Assembly: GCA_031278815.1 (NCBI GenBank)
Contig: JAITJS010000037.1
Location: forward strand, 1 to 40,432
Source: Treponema sp.
GTDB taxonomy: Bacteria > Spirochaetota > Spirochaetia > Treponematales > Breznakiellaceae
Length of the DNA stretch: 40,432 nucleotides
Direction of reading: 5' to 3'
Shown: in pieces, positions 34,847 through 40,432 of the stretch
How positions within the stretch are numbered: the first letter of the stretch is position 1
Layout of the letters: each line of letters starts with the position of its first letter
The notes under the pieces: model-generated
Database searches by the model: none
What the model was told of the DNA's origin: nothing
Seen by the model: the letters and a program-made list of their open reading frames with translations, nothing else
Program-made: the position numbers and the translations under genes

Positions 34847-35232
34847 TTAAATATTTTTATTCATGCTAGTTCTTTCAGGATCAAAAAACCATCCCCATTT
34901 ATTAAAATATTTGATAGCCGATTTTATATGTTCCCATAATATTTTTTTGATGTATATGATGCCTTTGCATGGTCATGAATTATAAAAACATCAGGAAGAT
35001 ACAGTGTTTTACCAAACCGATGAAGACGACGAATAAAATCTACATCTTCACAATACATAAAAAATTGTTCATCAAAAAATAAATCATGTTTTTTGATAAT
35101 AGACATCCGTAAAAACATAAAACTGCCTTCAAAGTCATAAAAACAAGCCGTCAAGAGTTCGTCCGAAGTTCCCGTGTTTTTGTCTTTTGCGCAAAGGTAA
35201 CGGATAAGCCTTTGCCGTAAGGAGGCGGTCAT
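34847..35232 (-). pseudogene. Truncated, frameshifted family 2 glycosyltransferase
   Basis: The reading frame holds the C-terminal third of a rhamnosyltransferase-like GT2: GSFMFLRMSIIKKH, FFMYCEDVDFIRRLHR and LPDVFIIHDHAKASY. It closely matches residues 180-270 of the intact enzyme at 36536-37384. The frame then breaks at a run of seven As (plus-strand Ts near 34942-34948); the paralog has eight, and adding one A restores WEHIKSAIKYFNKWGWFFDPERT to a stop at 34847-34849. The first 150 residues of a GT2 are missing. It is a dead duplicate. Confidence 0.75.
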
Positions 35233-35551
35233 AGGGCGTGTCCTTTAAAGAGAGGTAGGTTAATGTGAAGTATTCATAGAAATTATGCTCATTTTGAGTA
35301 AAAAATCTGATCGGAGGCCTTAATCAATACCGGGGAAAATTTCTGTAGTTACCGGAGTGTTCTGCTATAGTGTTTAGCTATAATAGTTACGGTGTCCCGC
35401 AGCAAGGGTCATATTGCAGGCGGCTGCCGACAAAACCGGAACCGCCGATAATGGTGTGCTTTGAGACCTTTCGTCTTATGCTCTAAATATGCTTTGATAT
35501 ACAGATATGGTTGATCGTTTCAAACAGAGTGTTTATATCCGGACATCCGGT
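35233..35551. other. Gene-free stretch with remnants
   Basis: No intact gene. The middle holds the epimerase N-terminal remnant (35405-35470). The left end contains ATAGGGCGTGT, which recurs at about 36316-36326, near the other epimerase remnant, and may mark a rearrangement point. The rest is AT-rich without recognised signals. Confidence 0.35.
35405..35470 (-). pseudogene. N-terminal remnant of an NAD-dependent sugar epimerase
   Basis: The minus strand reads KHTIIGGSGFVGSRLQYD, the Rossmann start (GxxGFxG) of an NAD-dependent epimerase/dehydratase, then runs to a stop within a few codons. No continuation was found downstream. It lies on the same strand but on the wrong side of the C-terminal remnant at 36359-36531, so the two are not one gene simply interrupted. 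Confidence 0.5.
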
Positions 35552-36196
35552 TTATAAGCCTAGTTTCTTAAATGTTTCCCCTTTCACCAGCCAGGCTGTT
35601 CCAAAGAAAAAGAGTGCTATTGCTTCACTGTAAAAGAGCATGTTCCAGGGAGCGATACGCAACGCCGTACAAACAATGAAGGCGAGAAAGGACAGAGCCA
35701 TCGCACTGCCGCAGACCCGGTATATAACATTCCGCCGCGCTTTTTTGGGGTCGCTCGTATCCCCCTTGGTGAACCTGAATACAATCATGTAGATAAGGGA
35801 GAGAAAAAAGATGAGGGCGGAAATATCGTGAACCGTATTGGTAACTTCCTTGTGGAGCATAAAGAGGTTCCAAAGCCTCCCCTCAGGGCAGTCATCGGGA
35901 AATACCGCCAAGGCCAGTCCGAAAAACCCCGATATAGTGCAGGTTATCCGGTCCCCCAGATCGTACCCCCGGTAGGTGATAAGAAAAAGCCCCACCGCCG
36001 TCATGACGCCGGTAAAGACAATGCCTGAGTTGGCATAGTAAGTACTCGAAATACTGTCATTCCAATGGTAGGGGTTACCCTGTCCAAAAACAACCCCGCA
36101 TAGGAGATCTGCCCAAGGCAGGAGAATGCCGAGAACCCCCAGGGTCTGCCTGAGCCGGAGGTACGACTCGGCGATATTGTACTGTTTCATGGACAC
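35552..36196 (-). CDS. DUF998-like six-helix membrane protein
   Basis: A 214-residue integral membrane protein with about six helices: near 15-36, 58-75, 84-102, 118-142, 163-182 and 188-205. Conserved-looking polar motifs sit between them: HWNDSISSTYYA (44-55), a GYDLGD loop and VFPDDCPEG after helix 3, and HDISALIFF in helix 4. The pattern recalls DUF998/YwaF-like families, but the match is only moderate. Higher in GC than the glycosyltransferases around it. Function unknown. Confidence 0.65.
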   Translation of the reverse strand: MSMKQYNIAESYLRLRQTLGVLGILLPWADLLCGVVFGQGNPYHWNDSISSTYYANSGIVFTGVMTAVGLFLITYRGYDLGDRITCTISGFFGLALAVFPDDCPEGRLWNLFMLHKEVTNTVHDISALIFFLSLIYMIVFRFTKGDTSDPKKARRNVIYRVCGSAMALSFLAFIVCTALRIAPWNMLFYSEAIALFFFGTAWLVKGETFKKLGL

Positions 36197-36358
36197 CCCC
36201 TTCTCTATTGCCGTTTCCCGTATGTCATAATCCTATCACAGCGGAATATAGATTGCAAGCCTTTTTATCCGGCAGAATACAGAGATAACGGAGGATTTTT
36301 TGACGCCAGGAGGTTATAGGGCGTGTGCTTGCAAGGGGGAGAGGGTAAAGATTGGTTC

Positions 36359-36531
36359 TTATTCGGTGAAAAAGAGTTCACCGACGGTTTTGTGGATAAA
36401 CTCATACTTGATGGTCCGCTCAATGCCTTCGGCAAGAGATACCGGCGGTTTAAAGCCAGTCGCTTGTATGCTGGCAGAATCAAACATGGTACTGGCGCAA
36501 AATTTTTTATGCAGATTGAAGTGATGGAAAA
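36359..36531 (-). pseudogene. C-terminal remnant of an NAD-dependent sugar epimerase
   Basis: The minus strand reads about 56 codons ending at TAA (36361-36359): HHFNLHKKFCASTMFD, then SASIQATGFKPPVSLAEGIE, RTIKYEF and a short tail. ATGFKP.VSL.EGI..TI.YEF is the usual C-terminus of UDP-glucose-4-epimerase-like or GDP-fucose-synthase-like enzymes. The upstream part has been replaced by the 3' end of the glycosyltransferase at 36536. Confidence 0.6.
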
Positions 36532-36535
36532 AAAA

Positions 36536-37384
36536 TTATTTATTGAGCAATGCAATTTCATGTAATATTTGTTTATTCATATGAGTTCTTTCAGGATCAA
36601 AAAACCATCCCCATTTATTAAAATACTTAACCGCTGACTTTATATGTTCCCATAACATTTTTTTTGATATATATGATGCTTTTGCATGATCATGAGTTAT
36701 AAAAACATCAGGAAGGTATATTGTTTTACTAATTCGGTGTAGACGTCGAATAAAATCAACATCTTCGCAATACATAAAGAAACGCTCATCAAAAAACAAA
36801 GTATGTTTTTTGATGACAGACATCCGCAAAAACATAAAACACCCAGATAAACATGGGGGATTGAGAACCTTATTGTATCCGCTCTTTTTTAATACATACC
36901 GATCGTTTATTTTTTGAATAAATTCTATTTTCGGCATAAATCTGCGGAAAATGAGATCAAAAGGGGTGGGCAGAAGTTTACAGAGATATTGACATTCTCC
37001 ATTTGGATATACCACTTTCGGCAAAATATAGGAAACATCATGATTATCTTGCATATATCTCAACAAAAATGGAATAACAGTAGGATCAAATCGTATATCA
37101 GGATTCAGTATAAGATGAAAAGCAGAACCAGCATCAATTGCCTCGTGTAACGCAATATTATGAGCGGCACCATAACCAATATTTTTGCTATAAATATAGC
37201 GCATATCAGTAAATTGTTTTTCAAGGATACGAAAACGGTCATTAGTTGAATTATCAATAATATACAGCAAACGATTTTCAGATGGGGAAAATGATTGTAT
37301 GATAGATTTTATTCGTTCTATATCAGAATTATATAGAACTACAGAAGCAGAAATGATTGTAATATTATTCATAAAGATATTCAT
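36536..37384 (-). CDS. Family 2 glycosyltransferase, rhamnosyltransferase-like
   Basis: A 282-residue GT2 enzyme. SASVVLYNSDIERI opens the nucleotide-sugar fold; IDNSTND, GYGAAHNIAL and LILNPDIRFD (about 92-101, metal/donor site) follow; later blocks SGCFMFLRMSVIKKH and FFMYCEDVDFIRRLHR carry the acceptor-base acidic residues. No membrane helix. It would add a sugar (possibly rhamnose) to a lipid-linked surface glycan. A broken paralog lies at 34847-35232. AT-rich like the genes to its right. The start may be M1 or M5. Confidence 0.85.
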   Translation of the reverse strand: MNIFMNNITIISASVVLYNSDIERIKSIIQSFSPSENRLLYIIDNSTNDRFRILEKQFTDMRYIYSKNIGYGAAHNIALHEAIDAGSAFHLILNPDIRFDPTVIPFLLRYMQDNHDVSYILPKVVYPNGECQYLCKLLPTPFDLIFRRFMPKIEFIQKINDRYVLKKSGYNKVLNPPCLSGCFMFLRMSVIKKHTLFFDERFFMYCEDVDFIRRLHRISKTIYLPDVFITHDHAKASYISKKMLWEHIKSAVKYFNKWGWFFDPERTHMNKQILHEIALLNK

Positions 37385-37525
37385 TTGGAACTATAATATT
37401 ATTTCTATCATGAAATATCAGTTTTTGTAGATGTAAATTTTCTAATTATTTATAACACAAGGAGTTAACAAAAATATGAGAATGATTTTTACAAAACTTT
37501 AGATTTATATCTGAAAGTTAGATAA

Positions 37526-38335
37526 TCACTTATGACTGTAAAAAGTAAAAAGTAATTTACCTTTATGTGTATTGGGAAATATGATATCACATGACTTTAT
37601 ACCATGTTTCCATAATACATACGACAAAGATAGTTGATCACGCTTTGAATAATTATTTATAAAATACCACCACATTTCCATTATTGTAACTATTTGAATA
37701 TCATTATGCTTTCTGTAGATTACATTTGTTTCATTAAGGCCATATCTTTTTGGAAAATGGTTATCCTGGAGAAATTTCTTTATTTTCAAACTATTTTCTG
37801 GTAATTCTTTATTAAAACGTACAACTCGTTTACATTCTTTATATATACAATTACAAGATCTATGAAGAGGTATCTTTATTTTGTCAAGTTTATTTTTCAT
37901 TACATTGGAGAAAAAAAATTCGTCTTTTATATCCACATTACTATCAACCCATATACTAATATCATAATCTTTAAAAAGAATATGCGGATGTGTTTTATGC
38001 CATCTGCTGTTTCTAGTATTATCACTACAAGTGTACTGCAAAGGTTTTATCTTCCAGACTCCATAATCTCCCATCATCAATAATCTATTATTATCAGTAA
38101 AACAAATATAATCATATTCAAAATCTATACAACTATGCTGCCTCAACGTGTCATAGTTGCCTGTTAAACAAGTGTATAAAACTTTCTTCTTTGGTGTATC
38201 AAAATATTTTTTCCGATAAACTAAAACATCATATACAACATTTACATCTCCTGTATAATAATTAATATTATTCCGTAGAAAAGTAAAGAGATTTCGCATA
38301 AAAAGGAAAAAGATAAATTTGATTTTTATTAACAC
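37526..38335 (-). CDS. DUF616-family glycosyltransferase
   Basis: A 269-residue protein. An N-terminal hydrophobic segment (about 3-20) may anchor it. The body is DUF616 (TOD1/MUCI70-like): LYTCLTGNYDTLRQ (54-67), YDYICFTDN, VWKIKPL, RNSRWHKTHPHILFKDYDISIWVDSNVDI with the DxN metal site, and PLHRSCNCIY. Such domains transfer sugars in capsule or O-antigen synthesis. Very AT-rich, including many AAA and TTT codons, unlike the left 34 kb. Confidence 0.8.
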   Translation of the reverse strand: MLIKIKFIFFLFMRNLFTFLRNNINYYTGDVNVVYDVLVYRKKYFDTPKKKVLYTCLTGNYDTLRQHSCIDFEYDYICFTDNNRLLMMGDYGVWKIKPLQYTCSDNTRNSRWHKTHPHILFKDYDISIWVDSNVDIKDEFFFSNVMKNKLDKIKIPLHRSCNCIYKECKRVVRFNKELPENSLKIKKFLQDNHFPKRYGLNETNVIYRKHNDIQIVTIMEMWWYFINNYSKRDQLSLSYVLWKHGIKSCDIIFPNTHKGKLLFTFYSHK

Positions 38336-38372
38336 TTTTATAAACCACCAACAAAATAATCTAATGTATAGT

Positions 38373-39287
38373 TTATAATATTTTGTCCAGTAACTGCGGA
38401 AAACGGGCTATTATATTGCTTAATTGTCTATCATTTTCATTATTAATAACATTACTTATCCCTAATCCCTTTTTTTCTTCCCTGGGATCTACCAGTGAAA
38501 TCCTATGACTGCCAGTTGTAATAATACAATATTCTGTACCTTTTAGCGTGGCCATCGCCCAAAACCAAATATCATCTGCTTTTGGCGCCAATTCCATAAA
38601 TTCAGAACAGTTGGTACAAATAATATCAAGTGTATTTGGTGGATAAAGTACTCCAGAACCTCCTGTTGGAAATATTCTCTTACTATTAACGACTTTTTTA
38701 ACACAATGATTCCAATTTTTATATGGCAGTATCTTATTATCTTTTCCAATACGTATTTCATGAGTACGCCAACAATGTATTTTGTCGTTCTGCTTCAAAT
38801 AAGAATTTTTTATTATTTTAAACCAATTTTTATGATAGTATATATCATCATCTGCAGTTATAAGTATATCATTTGGAAACTGACTTAATGCAGGAACAAG
38901 TTTTTTGTAAGATTTAATATCACTGCAATATCGTATTTCAAGGCCATGATGGATAAATAACTGTAACATAGATGGAATAACATCCGTTTTGGTTAACCAA
39001 AGAATAATACGATCAGGTAGAACGGTTTGATTGAATAATGAATAGAGGGTATATGGTAAAGTAGAGGTAATACGATGACCGTAGCTTGTCAAAGTTACAA
39101 TATACTGATGAACAACAATATCATTCTTTTTAGAAAGAGTTTTTATTTTATCTTGAATAATAAAATTCTTTATGATCAAATTTCTTAAACTGGAATATAT
39201 TTGAATACATATAAATTTAAATTCAAAATAACATTTGATGAGTGATTCTGGCATTAATCCTTTCACATATCGTAAATATTTTTTCAT
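38373..39287 (-). CDS. Glycosyltransferase with DxD motif (surface glycan)
   Basis: A 304-residue enzyme with a GT-A-like fold: VTLTSYGHRITSTLPYTLYSLF, PDRIILWLTK, and a clear DxD in DILITADDDIYYHKNWF (about 160-176). Later GGSGVLYPP and APKADDIWFWA resemble families that build LPS or capsule side chains. No transmembrane segment. Same strand and AT-rich composition as its neighbours, suggesting one horizontally acquired cluster. Confidence 0.8.
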   Translation of the reverse strand: MKKYLRYVKGLMPESLIKCYFEFKFICIQIYSSLRNLIIKNFIIQDKIKTLSKKNDIVVHQYIVTLTSYGHRITSTLPYTLYSLFNQTVLPDRIILWLTKTDVIPSMLQLFIHHGLEIRYCSDIKSYKKLVPALSQFPNDILITADDDIYYHKNWFKIIKNSYLKQNDKIHCWRTHEIRIGKDNKILPYKNWNHCVKKVVNSKRIFPTGGSGVLYPPNTLDIICTNCSEFMELAPKADDIWFWAMATLKGTEYCIITTGSHRISLVDPREEKKGLGISNVINNENDRQLSNIIARFPQLLDKIL

Positions 39288-39378
39288 CGTTAAAATTTAT
39301 CCCATTAATGCGTTTGAGAGAGTGGCAAATTTTCAATTTTCTGTATTTTAAACTGAAACAGCTTTTACTGTATATTTG

Positions 39379-39417
39379 GGCATCTCTGGAAACCGCTGTT
39401 TTGTTTCCAGAGATGCC
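39379..39417 (-). terminator. Stem-loop after the EpsG-like gene
   Basis: A perfect 15-base-pair stem (39379-39393 with 39403-39417) with a 9-base loop, between the EpsG-like gene and the next glycosyltransferase. It could reduce read-through on the minus strand; an AAATATA run rather than a T-run follows. Confidence 0.45.
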
Positions 39418-39493
39418 TCGGAGAAAATCGATAATTCGTTTTAGTATTTAGGATAAAGCGATTTTACCCTTCTTGTATAAATCGTCTATAATA

Positions 39494-40246
39494 TTATTGG
39501 TTTTTGAATAATTCAGCTTGTTTTTTCAAAGTTTTAACAGTTAATTCTCTGCGTTCGTTATATGAACTATGATCAAATAATAAATTTTCATATCTAAAGT
39601 TTTGGGTACTATTTTGAAGTAATCTAACGCTTCCATATATTAATAAAATAAGGAGGAATATATTTTTTTTATTCTTTGATAAGATACTATAAATTTTTGG
39701 ATACAATATCCAATACGAAAAAGCGAAAAGTATCGGAACTCTTTGCGATATAACCATAAACTCAGAAAAATATAAATATATAAATATATAAATAAAAAAT
39801 GCATTAATAAAAATAATATTATCCTTTGATTCTTTAACCAGTTTGTCATAGAACAAATAAATAACCCAAAATGACATAAACCTTTCAATATAACCAAAGG
39901 TTAATCCATAACTTGAAGAATAATAATCTGATTCCAAATATATTTTTGTTATTGATGCTAATCTATTATTTAGAATATTTACAATTTGAACAAGAAAATA
40001 ATCAATCCATCTGATAGAAAAAATAAAAATAAAATTACCAATAATAAATAAACATAAAATTGTATTTTTTGATTTTTTTTTATTAAGAATAAAATACATT
40101 GGCAAATAAAAAAATGCGGATACATGAAATAAAGTACCTGCTATATTAAGCATAAAATATTGAAATATCTTTTTCCGCCTAATATAATCAATAGATATTA
40201 AAAATAGTACTATTGCTTTAGAATTACGTAAAAGATTGATCTCCAT
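39494..40246 (-). CDS. EpsG/Wzy-like polysaccharide polymerase, probably 5'-truncated
   Basis: A 250-residue membrane protein with about six helices. LLRNSKAIVLFLISIDYIRRKK followed by LNIAGTLFHVSAFFYLPMYF matches the conserved middle of EpsG-family polymerases, where an R-x-x-x-A motif and an FH-S-A motif occur after about 120-150 residues of N-terminal helices. Those helices are missing here. The frame remains open upstream to about 40324 without an ATG, adding one helix, so the start may lie there or the gene may be a decayed form. It would polymerise glycan repeat units. Confidence 0.65.
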   Translation of the reverse strand: MEINLLRNSKAIVLFLISIDYIRRKKIFQYFMLNIAGTLFHVSAFFYLPMYFILNKKKSKNTILCLFIIGNFIFIFSIRWIDYFLVQIVNILNNRLASITKIYLESDYYSSSYGLTFGYIERFMSFWVIYLFYDKLVKESKDNIIFINAFFIYIFIYLYFSEFMVISQRVPILFAFSYWILYPKIYSILSKNKKNIFLLILLIYGSVRLLQNSTQNFRYENLLFDHSSYNERRELTVKTLKKQAELFKNQ

Positions 40247-40324
40247 AGTTACACCTGAAAAAAGAAAAAAGAAAATGAAACCTAAAATTATATTATTGAT
40301 AATATATTTTTTGAATAGACTTGT

Positions 40325-40432
40325 TTAATAACCATCTAAACTAGCCTGTCATAGTTTATGAGGCCACACATCAAAGTCATTCTCAGAGAATGTCGATTAT
40401 GCCAATGGCCCCACTAAGAATATGACATACTC
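40325..40432. other. Non-coding right edge with palindromes
   Basis: Contains a 15-base near-palindrome CATTCTCAGAGAATG (40379-40393 region) and a separated inverted pair TGTCATA (40347-40353) / TATGACA (40421-40427). The GC content rises sharply compared with the polymerase gene, suggesting a junction that may have cut off the 5' end of that gene. Confidence 0.3.

Overview
The window looks like a chromosomal segment of a host-associated treponeme (Spirochaetes), perhaps close to the gut treponemes. The evidence is circumstantial: a P19/Tp34-type iron protein, a water-forming NADH oxidase, acetate kinase, FliS and an FlgN-like protein beside a NeuB-type sialic/nonulosonic acid synthase, a LysM-like secreted repeat protein, an MCP tip of the style common in treponemes, and a mostly mid-GC composition broken by very AT-rich glycan genes. 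No rRNA, CRISPR array or complete insertion sequence was seen. One tRNA (Val, UAC) is present.

Layout. 1-42 is the start of a gene leaving the window. 197-5737 (minus) is an iron-acquisition operon of the P19 type: P19/Tpd, a DUF2318 membrane Fe-S-like protein, two FtsX-type permeases, an ATPase and an FMN-binding lipoprotein. It has a well-formed promoter carrying repeated GTTAGG boxes. 6016-9231 (minus) is a carbohydrate ABC importer (binding lipoprotein and two permeases, no ATPase). 9324-9909 is a decayed stretch with a frameshifted gene tail and a palindromic repeat. 9965-12195 (minus) holds a lipoprotein and a LysM-like repeat protein, translationally coupled. 12585-17025 (plus) has an RlmI-like rRNA methyltransferase, NADH oxidase, and a TPR protein with a degenerate Mrr-type nuclease fold. 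An RRM RNA-binding protein with a long leader (minus) follows, then mannose-1-phosphate guanylyltransferase and acetate kinase (plus).

The most striking locus is 21678-25719. A DUF917/S-methylthiohydantoin-desulfurase-like gene is divergent from an 873-residue fusion of a complete cytosine/hydantoin-type NCS1 permease to the HAMP and signalling domains of a methyl-accepting chemotaxis protein. The chemoreceptor half has almost no extracellular ligand-binding domain, so the transporter itself is the likely sensor: a candidate chemotaxis transceptor for a nucleobase or hydantoin-like compound.

From 25930 come tRNA-Val, DNA polymerase I, FlgN-like, FliS (all protein genes minus), then NeuB-type synthase (plus), a DUF2271 periplasmic protein (minus), a Cof-type HAD phosphatase and 5-formyltetrahydrofolate cyclo-ligase (plus). 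From about 34.2 kb the window becomes a surface-glycan region under decay and transfer: a hypothetical gene, a broken glycosyltransferase, two remnants of NAD-dependent sugar epimerases, a membrane protein, and then a strongly AT-rich run of three glycosyltransferases and an EpsG/Wzy-like polymerase, all on the minus strand.
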